From contig CANLTE010000002.1 in assembly GCA_947493885.1 (NCBI GenBank), positions 310,001 to 374,000 of the forward strand: 64,000 bases of DNA, written 5' to 3'. Position 1 is the first letter of the stretch. Every line of letters starts with the position of its first letter. Both the position numbers and the translations under genes were made by a program. This document shows, piece by piece, positions 27,589 through 36,416 of this stretch. The notes under the pieces are model-generated. The model did no database searches, was not told where the DNA came from, and saw nothing but the letters and a program-made list of their open reading frames with translations. The DNA is from an uncultured Maribacter sp. (GTDB taxonomy: Bacteria > Bacteroidota > Bacteroidia > Flavobacteriales > Flavobacteriaceae).

Positions 27589-28359
27589 TTATTTTGTTAA
27601 AAAGGCTTCTGATATGGAGAAAAAATCTATTGGGTTTTCTGCATGTAGCCAATGTCCAGCGTTTTTAACTGTTTCAATCATTGCCATAGGAAAATGATTT
27701 TGAATTGTAGTACTATCCGTTGGGAGAATATATTCTGATTTATCCCCAGCTAAAAATAAAGTGTCTCCATCAAAAGAATCTGTTCCAGAAATGTTTTCTC
27801 CAACTTCTTCCATTTTATTGGCAAGCACATTAATATTACATCTGAAGGCAAAATTGTTTTCGTTTGTTCGGTATAAATTTTTAAGAATAAATTGTCTTAT
27901 CCCAATATTAGGTATGTATTTTTCTAGTTGGTTGTTTGCGTCTTTGCGACTTTTGATTTTAGTAAAATCCAAGGATAGCATTCCTTCCACAATGTCATGA
28001 TGATGCGGTGGGTAGTGTCTTGGGGCAATATCTACTATAATTAGCTTGTCCAACATTTCAGGATAAGAACATGCAAATTGCATTGCAGTTTTTCCGCCCA
28101 TTGAATGTCCAATTAGTGAGGTTTTGTTAATGTTTTTTTGTAACAAATATTGATGCAAATCTTCGGCAAGTAGGTCGTAATCAAATTCAGAAGAATGAAA
28201 ACTTCTTCCGTGATTTCGTTGGTCTATTAAATGAACCTGAAAACCAAGAGAAGCATATTTAACCCCTAAGGTTTTCCAATTGTCTGACATTCCAAGAAAA
28301 CCATGTAAAATACAAAGCGGTTTGCCTTCTCCTAATATGTTTGCGTGTAATTGATTCAT
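27589..28359 (-). CDS. Alpha/beta-fold hydrolase (YbfF-like)
   Basis: The 256-residue cytoplasmic protein has the oxyanion block HGFLGMSDNWKTLG (about 18-31), the IDQRNHGRSFHS loop, the nucleophile elbow GHSMGG (about 84-89) and the catalytic histidine in NAGHWLHAENP near residue 236. This is the pattern of YbfF-type esterases. The ATG overlaps the pdxJ stop codon (ATGA at 28356-28359), so the two genes are translationally coupled. The substrate is unknown. Confidence 0.9.
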   Translation of the reverse strand: MNQLHANILGEGKPLCILHGFLGMSDNWKTLGVKYASLGFQVHLIDQRNHGRSFHSSEFDYDLLAEDLHQYLLQKNINKTSLIGHSMGGKTAMQFACSYPEMLDKLIIVDIAPRHYPPHHHDIVEGMLSLDFTKIKSRKDANNQLEKYIPNIGIRQFILKNLYRTNENNFAFRCNINVLANKMEEVGENISGTDSFDGDTLFLAGDKSEYILPTDSTTIQNHFPMAMIETVKNAGHWLHAENPIDFFSISEAFLTK

Positions 28360-29069
28360 TTAAGTTTGTTGAGGTACATTTTAATAACATTGTCCAGACC
28401 CATATATAATGATTCGCTTATTAAAGCATGTCCAATAGATACTTCGGCTAAATGAGGAATGTTTTCTTTAAAAAAAGCAATGTTGTCTAAACTTAAATCG
28501 TGCCCCGCATTAATTCCAAGTTTTAATTCATGAGCTAGCTCTGCTGCTTGGGTAAATACTTTAACATGTTCTTTTTGACCTTTGCTATGACCTTTAGCAT
28601 AACTTTCAGTATATAACTCAATTCTGTCTGCCCCAGTGTTGACAGCACCTTCTATCATTTTTAAATCAGGGTCAACAAAAATGGATGTTCGTATGCCATT
28701 GTTTTTAAATTCAGAAATTACCTCACTTAAGAAGGATTTATGTGAAATGGTATCCCAACCAGCGTTTGATGTAATAGCATCAATAGCATCTGGAACTAAG
28801 GTAACCTGAGTAGGTTTTACTTCTAACACCAATTCCATGAACTTTTTGATAGGGTTACCTTCAATATTGTATTCTGTAGTAACTATTTTTTTTAAATCTC
28901 TTGCGTCATTATAGCGAATATGTCTTTCGTCTGGTCTGGGGTGTACCGTTATTCCCTGTGCTCCAAAGCTTTCAATATCTGCTGAAACTTTTAAAAGGTT
29001 AGGTGTATTTCCTCCTCTTGAATTTCTTAAAGTGGCTATTTTATTTACATTAACACTTAATTTGGTCAT
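28356..29069 (-). CDS. pdxJ: Pyridoxine 5'-phosphate synthase
   Basis: Start at ATG 29069 (MTKLSVNVNKIATLRNSRGG), giving 237 residues, the usual PdxJ length; a longer frame would need a GTG at 29090. Conserved blocks are visible: VHPRPDERHIRYNDARDL, VTLVPDA and ELYTESYAKG, and the C-terminal EVSIGHALISESLYMGL. It condenses 1-deoxyxylulose 5-phosphate with 3-amino-2-oxopropyl phosphate to make vitamin B6. Coupled to the downstream hydrolase by a four-base overlap; divergent from the CBS/nadK operon. Confidence 0.96.
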   Translation of the reverse strand: MTKLSVNVNKIATLRNSRGGNTPNLLKVSADIESFGAQGITVHPRPDERHIRYNDARDLKKIVTTEYNIEGNPIKKFMELVLEVKPTQVTLVPDAIDAITSNAGWDTISHKSFLSEVISEFKNNGIRTSIFVDPDLKMIEGAVNTGADRIELYTESYAKGHSKGQKEHVKVFTQAAELAHELKLGINAGHDLSLDNIAFFKENIPHLAEVSIGHALISESLYMGLDNVIKMYLNKLK

Positions 29070-29160
29070 ATTGTCGATTTTATTTGACACTCTGACAAAA
29101 ATACAAATAAGGCATGCTTTTTGATCTATTTAATTGTTATTTTGCATTATATTTTAACCT

Positions 29161-29817
29161 ATGTATATTCAAACTCAAATAAATACTGATATTCCAATTT
29201 TTGAAGCGGAAGATACTCTTGAGAATTTAAAACTTTTTTTTAATGAGAGTACATATTCTCATGTCGCTATTGTGAGTAAAAAACGTTTTTTAGGTGTGTT
29301 TAATGAAAACGATTTAGAAGACTTTAATCCGGATGACAAAATTGAGAATTATAGGTATAATTTTGAGACTTTTTTTGCTAGGAAGGAAGTTAATTGGTTG
29401 GACATTTTAGAGGTTTTTGCAAGAAATGAAGCTAACTTAGTTCCCGTTTTAGGTGAAAATGAAGATGTTTTAGGGTATTATGATTTGGCTGAGGTCATGA
29501 AAATTTTTATTGATACTCCTTTTTTTACAGAGCCAGGGAATATTGTAATTGTAGCTAAAGGAATTAAAGACTATTCTTTTAGTGAGATTGCACAAATAGT
29601 AGAAAGTAATAATTCTAAGGTTATAGGGTCTTTTATAAGCGATAACGAAAATGATGTGGTGCAGATAACCATAAAAATAAGTACTTCAAACTTTAATGAA
29701 GTTGTGCAAAGTTTCAGAAGATATAATTACAATGTGCTGTTTGGTAATAGTGATGATCAATTTTTGGAAGATTTAAAACAACGCTCAGACTATTTAGACA
29801 AATATTTAAACGTCTAG
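29161..29817 (+). CDS. CBS-domain protein
   Basis: The 218-residue protein has two CBS-type units in its first 120 residues (SHVAIVSKKRFLGVFNENDL and ANLVPVLGENEDVLGYYDLAE) and a C-terminal ACT-like part (GNIVIVAKGIKDYSFSEIAQIVESNNSKV). Such pairs sense adenine nucleotides or other ligands in other proteins; the ligand here is unknown. It starts the CBS-nadK-DUF6089-uppS-bamA-skp run and ends four bases before the nadK ATG, so it likely regulates or accompanies NAD kinase. No clean promoter was found in the divergent gap with pdxJ. Confidence 0.87.
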   Translation: MYIQTQINTDIPIFEAEDTLENLKLFFNESTYSHVAIVSKKRFLGVFNENDLEDFNPDDKIENYRYNFETFFARKEVNWLDILEVFARNEANLVPVLGENEDVLGYYDLAEVMKIFIDTPFFTEPGNIVIVAKGIKDYSFSEIAQIVESNNSKVIGSFISDNENDVVQITIKISTSNFNEVVQSFRRYNYNVLFGNSDDQFLEDLKQRSDYLDKYLNV

Positions 29818-29821
29818 CTTA

Positions 29822-30703
29822 ATGAAAGTAGCTATATACGGTCAAACATACCAAGATGATGCAATTGCGTATGTTGTTGAATTATTGGATGAACTTCAGA
29901 AAGAAAATGCTCAAGTTGCAATAGAGAAAGATTTTTATTCACTTTTACCAATACAATATAAAAATGATTCATATGGTGTTTTTACAACCACTTCTGGTTT
30001 GGATGATACCTTTGACATGTTGGTGAGTTTTGGTGGTGATGGTACCATTCTCAGGGCTACAACTTATGTAAAAGACTTCGGAATTCCAATTGTGGGAGTA
30101 AATACAGGTAGGTTGGGTTTTTTATCCACTTTTGCCAAAGAAGATGTACGCAAGGTAATTCAAGAGTTTGTTTCCGGGGCGTATCATATTGTTGAGCGCA
30201 GTTTAGTTGAGGTGAGTTCTGATATTGTTTCTTCGGAATTTGGAGCACTTAATTTTGCGTTAAACGAAATTACTGTAAGTAGAAAAGATACCACTTCAAT
30301 GATTACCGTAGAAACGTATCTTAATGATGAGTATTTAACATCGTACTGGGCAGATGGTTTAATAATTTCTACTCCAACTGGATCTACAGGGTATTCTTTA
30401 AGTTGTGGTGGTCCAGTGATAGTTCCAACGGCAAAATCACTGGTGTTAACGCCAATAGCTCCTCATAATCTCAATGCACGACCTTTGGTGATATCAGATA
30501 CCACTGCTATTAGATTAAAGGTTTCAGGTAGAGAGGAAAATCATTTAATATCGTTGGATTCTAGAATTGCATCTATAGAAAACGGAACGGAAATAGTTAT
30601 TAAAAAAGCAGATTTCACGGTAAAAATGATTGAGTATACTTCTGAAAGTTTTTTAAAAACATTACGCAATAAACTGCTTTGGGGAGAAGATCGTCGTAAT
30701 TGA
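29822..30703 (+). CDS. nadK: NAD kinase
   Basis: The 293-residue enzyme contains the GGDGT motif (Gly71-Gly72-Asp73), followed by NTGRLGFLS and the later conserved DGLIISTPTGSTGYSLSCGGP block. It phosphorylates NAD to NADP. It follows the CBS gene by four bases. The DUF6089 gene starts 116 bases further on behind its own -7 box, so the envelope genes may be expressed partly independently. Confidence 0.96.
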   Translation: MKVAIYGQTYQDDAIAYVVELLDELQKENAQVAIEKDFYSLLPIQYKNDSYGVFTTTSGLDDTFDMLVSFGGDGTILRATTYVKDFGIPIVGVNTGRLGFLSTFAKEDVRKVIQEFVSGAYHIVERSLVEVSSDIVSSEFGALNFALNEITVSRKDTTSMITVETYLNDEYLTSYWADGLIISTPTGSTGYSLSCGGPVIVPTAKSLVLTPIAPHNLNARPLVISDTTAIRLKVSGREENHLISLDSRIASIENGTEIVIKKADFTVKMIEYTSESFLKTLRNKLLWGEDRRN

Positions 30704-30819
30704 GTCTTCTCTCGAACAATAAATGCTGTCAAAAGCTGTTTATCTTCACAGAACAAGAACATATAATTTGAGTAGTTCAAACTACTGGAATTGGTATATT
30801 TGCAAACTTTTTAGATTTT

Positions 30820-31509
30820 ATGAAAAGAGTAATTCTATTAGTCTTTGTAGTTTTTTGCGCACAAATAAAGGCCCAGACTTATGAAGTGGGGCTTTTTGCT
30901 GGTGGAGCAAATAATATTGGCGATGTCGGAAGAACAACATATATAGCACCTTCTGGATTAGCAGTAGGAGGACTTTTTAAATGGAATAAAAGTAAACGTT
31001 ACGCCTGGAGGGCTAGTATAATTAGAGGTAAGTATACAGCAGATGATTCCAAGTCTAGTATTAGTTCAAGAAAAGCAAGAGGGTATGTTGCAAAAGGCTC
31101 TGTTTTTGAAGCTTCAGCAGGATTAGAGCTTAATTTTGTTGAGTATAATTTACATAAACTAGGTCCTGCATTTACACCGTATTTGTATACAGGGGTTACC
31201 TATTTTAGGTATGATTTTAACTACTTTGACAATGTTGGAAACTTTCAAAACTTGTCGCAAACAGATGGTTCATTTGCAATTCCCATGACAGTAGGCTTTA
31301 AGGCAAGAATAAATCAATATTTAATTTTAGGAGGAGAAATAGGAGCACGATATACATTTACCGATAATTTAGATGCGAGTAACCCAGAAGGCTCCAATTT
31401 TGAGAACTCTAAATTCGGAAATATTTTTAGTGATGATTGGTATGTCTTTTCTGGTATTACAATAACCTATACCTTTGGGCGAAAATCATGCACTGACTGC
31501 TTTGAGTAA
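30820..31509 (+). CDS. DUF6089-family outer-membrane-like protein
   Basis: The 229-residue protein has a signal peptide (MKRVILLVFVVFCAQIKAQ) and a beta-strand-rich body beginning YEVGLFAGGANNIGDVGRT, which I recognise as the family annotated DUF6089 between nadK and uppS in flavobacteria. It looks like a small barrel of about eight strands. The C-terminus is unusual for a barrel: KSCTDCFE, with two cysteines. A -7 box TATATTTG is at 30795-30802. uppS follows after eight bases. Function unknown; the location suggests envelope assembly. Confidence 0.8.
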   Translation: MKRVILLVFVVFCAQIKAQTYEVGLFAGGANNIGDVGRTTYIAPSGLAVGGLFKWNKSKRYAWRASIIRGKYTADDSKSSISSRKARGYVAKGSVFEASAGLELNFVEYNLHKLGPAFTPYLYTGVTYFRYDFNYFDNVGNFQNLSQTDGSFAIPMTVGFKARINQYLILGGEIGARYTFTDNLDASNPEGSNFENSKFGNIFSDDWYVFSGITITYTFGRKSCTDCFE

Positions 31510-31517
31510 AATATAGA

Positions 31518-32258
31518 ATGAACACTATAGAAGATATTGATAAAACTAAACTTCCAAAACACCTTGCTATTATTATGGACGGTAATGGAAGGTGGGCAAA
31601 ACAAAGAGGTAAATTACGAGTTTTTGGACATGAGAACGGAGTGAAAACTGTTCGTAATACAGTCGAAAATTGCGTTAAAATAGGTATCGAGTACTTGACT
31701 TTGTATACTTTTTCTACCGAAAACTGGAACAGACCAAAACTAGAAATAGACACTTTAATGCGTTTGTTAGTGTCTTCTCTTAAAAAAGAACTTAACACTT
31801 TTAACAAAAATAACGTTCGTTTAAATACTATTGGTGACATAAATGCATTGCCTAAAAAAGCCTCAAATGAGCTAAAGGAAGTAATGCGTAAAACAGAAGA
31901 AAATACGGGAATGACTCTTACTCTGGCGTTAAGCTACGGGTCTCGAGAGGAGCTCAAAAATGCCATTAAAGAGATAAGTATCAAAGTTAAAAATAATATA
32001 ATTTCTCCTGAAAATATTGATGAAACCATTATTAATAGCCATCTTTACACGCAAAATTTACCAGATGTAGATTTACTAGTGAGAACTAGTGGGGAACATA
32101 GAATAAGTAATTTTTTACTTTGGCAAATAGCGTACGCTGAATTATATTTTATTGATGTATTTTGGCCCGATTTTAAAGAGCACCATTTGGTAGGAGCTAT
32201 AAAAGATTATCAGAATAGAGAACGACGATTTGGAAAAACTAGCGAACAACTTAGCTAA
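31518..32258 (+). CDS. uppS: Isoprenyl transferase (undecaprenyl diphosphate synthase)
   Basis: The 246-residue cis-prenyltransferase has the catalytic aspartate Asp21 in IIMDGNGRWAKQRG and the conserved TLYTFSTENWNRP and later DLLVRTSGEHRISNFLLWQ blocks. It makes the C55 lipid carrier for cell-wall and O-antigen synthesis. It lies eight bases after DUF6089 and its 3' end overlaps the bamA frame by 29 bases if bamA uses its TTG start. Confidence 0.97.
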   Translation: MNTIEDIDKTKLPKHLAIIMDGNGRWAKQRGKLRVFGHENGVKTVRNTVENCVKIGIEYLTLYTFSTENWNRPKLEIDTLMRLLVSSLKKELNTFNKNNVRLNTIGDINALPKKASNELKEVMRKTEENTGMTLTLALSYGSREELKNAIKEISIKVKNNIISPENIDETIINSHLYTQNLPDVDLLVRTSGEHRISNFLLWQIAYAELYFIDVFWPDFKEHHLVGAIKDYQNRERRFGKTSEQLS

Positions 32259-34875
32259 TAATGCTACTAGAGTGGTATTACTTAGACAACTATTAACTAC
32301 CCTTTTATTATTTATTACTACTTTAACCATTGCTCAAGAGACTTCTTACGAGAATGGTAAAAAGTATATTTTAGGAGGGCTTGAAGTAACAGGATTACAA
32401 AGTTATAATGAGCAAACCGTTAAAACCTATACAGGCTTAAGAGTTGGTCAGCCAATAACTTTACCTGGAGATCAAATTAGTGAGATAATTAATAAACTTT
32501 GGGGACTTGAACTTTTTAGTAAAATAGATTTCTACATCACAAATATTGAGGGAGAAAAAGCTTTTTTAGAACTTAATATTATTGAGCGTCCTACACTTTC
32601 GGATATTACAGTAATTGGAGTTAAAAAGCGTAAGACCGATGAAATTCTTAAGGATACAGATCTTAAAAAAGGAAAGAAAATCACCAAAAGTTTAATTGCA
32701 AACACAAAAAATTACCTTCAAAATAAATATAAGAAAAAAGGTTTCTTAAATACCAAGGTGAACATTGCGGTTAAAAATGATACTTCAGAAGTAAATGGGC
32801 AAAAAATGCTTGTTACCATTGATAAGGGTAAAAAAGTTAAAATTAAAGACATTGTTTTTGAAGGTAATAGTGAGCTTAAATCTAAAAAGCTGCGAAAAGC
32901 ACTTAAGAAAACCAAAAGAAAAGTATTTGGGCGTTTTTGGAAAGCATCAAAATATATTGAGGAAGAGTATGTTAAAGACAAATCACTTTTGGTTGATAAG
33001 TATGCGGAAAATGGATATCGTGATGCCAGAATTATTTCAGACTCTGTAGTTAAAGTAGATAATAAACATATAATACTAAAATTCAAGGTAGAGGAGGGGA
33101 ATAAATACTATTTTGGTGATATTGACTTTGTAGGTAATACGGTATACACAGATAGGCAACTACATGCTGTGCTTGGACTTAAGAAAGGAGAAATCTATAA
33201 CGGGGTGTTATTAAGAGAGCGCATTGCGGATGATTCTAAACCTGAGCCTAACGACGTTACTAGTTTATATCAAAATAATGGGTATTTATTTTCAAATATT
33301 AATCCAGTAGAAGTTTCTGCACAGAATGATACTATTAATTTTGAGATTAGAATTGTTGAAGGGAAAGAAACTTTTCTTGATCATGTTACTGTTACTGGTA
33401 ATGATAAAACTAATGATCACGTAATTTTTAGAGAGCTGCGAACACGACCTGGTCAGCGTTATAATAAATCAGATATTATTAGAAGTATTCGAGAGCTTGG
33501 ACAATTAGGGTTTTTTGATGCCGAACAAATAAAGCCAGATATTTTAAACCCTGATCCAAATGCAGGTACAGTAGATTTAGGATTTAGTCTTGTTGAATCC
33601 GGTTCTAGTCAAATAGAATTACAAGGTGGTTATGGAGGTGGAGGATTTATAGGTACTCTGGGGCTTTCGTTTAATAATTTTTCTGCGAGAAATTTATTCA
33701 ATAAAAAAGCTTATAAGCCTGTTCCTATGGGTGATGGACAAACTTTTGCATTACGTTTACAAGCGAGTAGAACTTTTAGAGTATATAGTCTTAATTTTTC
33801 AGAACCTTGGCTAGGAGGTAAAAAACCTGTACGTTTTAATTTATCATTTTCTAGAACTCAGCAATTTGGAGCCAATTTTGGATCTAGAGGAAGGGTAGAG
33901 GTTGATAAGAATAGACAATTTTCAATTACTGGGATAAACGCTGGTTTAGCAAAACGAGTGCAATGGCCAGATGATTATTTTACAATTTCACATTCTATAG
34001 GATATCAAATTTATAATTTTAAAAATTATAATATTGGCCTTTTTAATTTTGGAAATGGAAAATCTAATGCATTAACATATACTTTAGGAATTTCAAGAAA
34101 TGCAATTTTAGGTGGGCGAATTTTTCCTAGAGGAGGGTCTAATTTTGAAATCACCGCTAAGTTTACACCACCGTATTCTCTTTTTTCTAACAAAGACTTT
34201 AAATCGTTTAAGGAAACTAGTGATGAGCTTAATAAGCAGAGGCTTGTTAGAGCTTTAACTGCTGATGAATTAACGGCTTTAGAAGAATCAGACCAAGAGC
34301 GCTTTCGTTGGTTAGAATATTATAAGCTTAAGTTTAAAGGAGATTGGTATACTACTTTAGCAGGTTCTGCTGACAAATCTTTGGTACTTAGAGCTAATGC
34401 AGAATTTGGAATGTTAGGCAACTATAACAGTGATGTAGGGGATGTTCCTTTTGAGCGTTTTTATGTTGGAGGAGATGGTTTAGGAAACTTTACATTGGAT
34501 GGTAGAGATGTTGTTCAGCTAAGAGGATACGAAAATCAATCCCTAACACCTGTTAATTCAAGTGGGCAATCACAAGGTGGTTTAGCCTATAATAAATTTT
34601 CAATGGAACTTAGGTATCCTTTAACTTTAAAACCTTCAGCTTCAATATATGGTCTTGCTTTTTTAGAAGGTGGAAATGCTTTTGGCAATTTTCAAGAGTT
34701 TAATCCGTTTCAATTAAAACGTTCGGCGGGATTGGGGTTACGAATTTTTATGCCAGCATTTGGTTTATTGGGAATTGATTTTGGATATGGGTTTGATGAA
34801 GATCTTCGAATTCAATCTCAAGGTGCAGGGCCTAGTGGCTGGCAAACACACTTCATTATTGGCCAACAGTTTTGA
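32230..34875 (+). CDS. bamA: Outer membrane protein assembly factor BamA
   Basis: The 881-residue protein has a signal peptide (LLRQLLTTLLLFITTLTIAQ), five POTRA domains in its first half (e.g. YILGGLEVTGLQSYNEQTV, VKIKDIVFEGNSELKSKKLRK, HVTVTGNDKTNDHVIFRELR) and a C-terminal barrel with RGYENQSLTP and the final FIIGQQF. It inserts barrels into the outer membrane. No ATG is available near the start: TTG 32230 overlaps uppS by 29 bases, and GTG 32272 lies 13 bases after the uppS stop and gives a shorter signal peptide. I list the longer form. Overlap or close spacing implies coupling with uppS. Confidence 0.94.
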   Translation: MEKLANNLANNATRVVLLRQLLTTLLLFITTLTIAQETSYENGKKYILGGLEVTGLQSYNEQTVKTYTGLRVGQPITLPGDQISEIINKLWGLELFSKIDFYITNIEGEKAFLELNIIERPTLSDITVIGVKKRKTDEILKDTDLKKGKKITKSLIANTKNYLQNKYKKKGFLNTKVNIAVKNDTSEVNGQKMLVTIDKGKKVKIKDIVFEGNSELKSKKLRKALKKTKRKVFGRFWKASKYIEEEYVKDKSLLVDKYAENGYRDARIISDSVVKVDNKHIILKFKVEEGNKYYFGDIDFVGNTVYTDRQLHAVLGLKKGEIYNGVLLRERIADDSKPEPNDVTSLYQNNGYLFSNINPVEVSAQNDTINFEIRIVEGKETFLDHVTVTGNDKTNDHVIFRELRTRPGQRYNKSDIIRSIRELGQLGFFDAEQIKPDILNPDPNAGTVDLGFSLVESGSSQIELQGGYGGGGFIGTLGLSFNNFSARNLFNKKAYKPVPMGDGQTFALRLQASRTFRVYSLNFSEPWLGGKKPVRFNLSFSRTQQFGANFGSRGRVEVDKNRQFSITGINAGLAKRVQWPDDYFTISHSIGYQIYNFKNYNIGLFNFGNGKSNALTYTLGISRNAILGGRIFPRGGSNFEITAKFTPPYSLFSNKDFKSFKETSDELNKQRLVRALTADELTALEESDQERFRWLEYYKLKFKGDWYTTLAGSADKSLVLRANAEFGMLGNYNSDVGDVPFERFYVGGDGLGNFTLDGRDVVQLRGYENQSLTPVNSSGQSQGGLAYNKFSMELRYPLTLKPSASIYGLAFLEGGNAFGNFQEFNPFQLKRSAGLGLRIFMPAFGLLGIDFGYGFDEDLRIQSQGAGPSGWQTHFIIGQQF

Positions 34876-34976
34876 TTTATTTATGGTTCGAAAATATGTT
34901 CAATGCTAATTAGTTCATTTATATAGTTTTAGTATTTTTGGCACGATATTTTCTATTAGATTAAACAATATCAAAA

Positions 34977-35807
34977 ATGAAAGCAAAAACAAAGGTTCTT
35001 TTTTTAGTTTCAACAGTACTCTTTTCTGTATTTACATATGCTCAAAGAGGAGTTAGAATGGCTTATGTTGATATGGAATATATTCTTGAAAATGTTGAGG
35101 AGTATAGAGATGCAACAGAGCAGTTGGCAACAAAGGTTCAAAAGTGGAAGGTTGAGATTGAGCAAAAACAAAGTGTTGTTGAGCAGATGAAAAAAGATCT
35201 TATGGCAGAAAAGGTTTTATTAACCAATGAGCTTATTGCTGAGAGAGAAGAAGAAATTTTGTTGTTGGAAAAAGAAATGTTGGAATATCAGCAAGATAGG
35301 TTTGGCCCGCAAGGGGATTTGGTTTTGCAAAAAAGAAGGTTAATACAACCTATTCAAGATCAGGTTTTTAATGAAGTTCAAAAAATAGGGACGAATAAAA
35401 AATATGATTTTATTTTTGATAAATCTGCGGATGTTGTAATGTTGTATTCTCAAAAACGGCACGATATTAGTGATTTAGTTTTGAGAGCTATAGCAAGAAC
35501 TAGAAAAATTAGTAAGCCAAAGAAAAAAGCTAAGACAAGATTAGAAGAGTTTGATAGAGAGGAAACGGAGAAGGAAATAAGCGAAGAATTAAAGGCAAGG
35601 CAAGAGCGTTCTAAAGAGGCTAGCGAAACTAGAGCAAAGACAGCAGAAGCTAAAAGAGCTGAACAGTTGAAGTTAAGAGAAGAGCGTAAAAAAGCTTATG
35701 AAGCGCGCAGAAAAAAATTATTAGAAGAGCGAGAAGCAAAAAGAAAAGCTAAACAAGAAGAAAGAAAAAAAACTGAAGACGAGTCTGAAGAGGATAACGA
35801 TAAGTAA
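34977..35807 (+). CDS. OmpH/Skp-family periplasmic chaperone with long charged tail
   Basis: The 276-residue protein has a signal peptide (MKAKTKVLFLVSTVLFSVFTYAQ), the Skp start block RMAYVDMEYILENVEEY and the coiled-coil arms up to YDFIFDKSADVVMLYS (about 143-158). Beyond residue about 175 it carries a tail of about 100 residues almost wholly of Lys, Arg, Glu and Ala, not part of normal Skp. It should hold outer-membrane proteins during transit to BamA. A -7 box TATTTTTG is at 34933-34940. The second Skp gene follows after 43 bases. Confidence 0.92.
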   Translation: MKAKTKVLFLVSTVLFSVFTYAQRGVRMAYVDMEYILENVEEYRDATEQLATKVQKWKVEIEQKQSVVEQMKKDLMAEKVLLTNELIAEREEEILLLEKEMLEYQQDRFGPQGDLVLQKRRLIQPIQDQVFNEVQKIGTNKKYDFIFDKSADVVMLYSQKRHDISDLVLRAIARTRKISKPKKKAKTRLEEFDREETEKEISEELKARQERSKEASETRAKTAEAKRAEQLKLREERKKAYEARRKKLLEEREAKRKAKQEERKKTEDESEEDNDK

Positions 35808-35850
35808 TAATCACTAACATATATTAACACTCAAAATAGAATTGAAAATC

Positions 35851-36360
35851 ATGAAAAATGTAAGAAAGATAGTTGTAGCATTAGTTTTGTTTATTTCAGC
35901 TGCAAGTTTTGTAAATGCACAAAGTAAAATTGCTCATATAGATGTTACAAAATTATTAGCAGATATGCCTGCAATGAAAGCTGCTGAAGCGGAACTTAAA
36001 AAGTTGCAAGAAACATATGGTGCAGATATACAAGCTTCAATGACGGAGTTAAAAAATAAATATACACAGTACCAAAATGAGGCGCCTTCTAAATCAAAAG
36101 AAGAAAATGAAAAAAGAGCGGTAGAGCTTCAAGGGTATGAGAAAAGTATTGGTGAAGCACAGCAGTCTGCTCAACAAGAACTACAGAAAAAACAGCAAGA
36201 ACTTTTTGCTCCTATTTCGGAGAAAGCAAAAGCGGCTATTGAAAAGGTTGCTGCTGCACAAGGTATTGATTATGTAATTGATGCTCAAGTGGGTGGTGGA
36301 TTAATAGTTGCAAAAGGAAAAGATCTTTTAGCAGAGGTTAAAAAAGAGTTAGGGTTTTAA
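35851..36360 (+). CDS. OmpH/Skp-family periplasmic chaperone
   Basis: Start at ATG 35851 (MKNVRKIVVALVLFISAASF); a TTG three codons earlier is less likely. The 169-residue product has a signal peptide ending at VNAQ, the IAHIDVTKLLADMP block and a helical glutamine/lysine-rich middle, then YVIDAQVGGGLIVAKGKDL, the usual end of OmpH. It is of normal Skp length, unlike its neighbour. It closes the bamA-skp-skp run and is followed by a strong terminator. Confidence 0.94.
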   Translation: MKNVRKIVVALVLFISAASFVNAQSKIAHIDVTKLLADMPAMKAAEAELKKLQETYGADIQASMTELKNKYTQYQNEAPSKSKEENEKRAVELQGYEKSIGEAQQSAQQELQKKQQELFAPISEKAKAAIEKVAAAQGIDYVIDAQVGGGLIVAKGKDLLAEVKKELGF

Positions 36361-36381
36361 AAGAAACATTACATAGAATAA

Positions 36382-36415
36382 CAAAAAGCCATTCAGATTT
36401 CTGAATGGCTTTTTG
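36382..36415. terminator. Bidirectional terminator after the bamA-skp operon
   Basis: A perfect 15-base stem (36382-36396 with 36401-36415, core AAGCCATTCAG / CTGAATGGCTT) with a four-base loop and A/T tracts on both sides. It ends the plus-strand envelope operon and, from the other side, the glycosyltransferase transcript, whose stop codon is at 36417. Confidence 0.92.
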
Positions 36416-36416
36416 T

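Noticed and set aside
29146-29160. TTATTTTG upstream of the CBS/nadK operon as promoter
   Set aside because: Spacing between TA and TTTG is one base short of the consensus and no strong -33 element was found.
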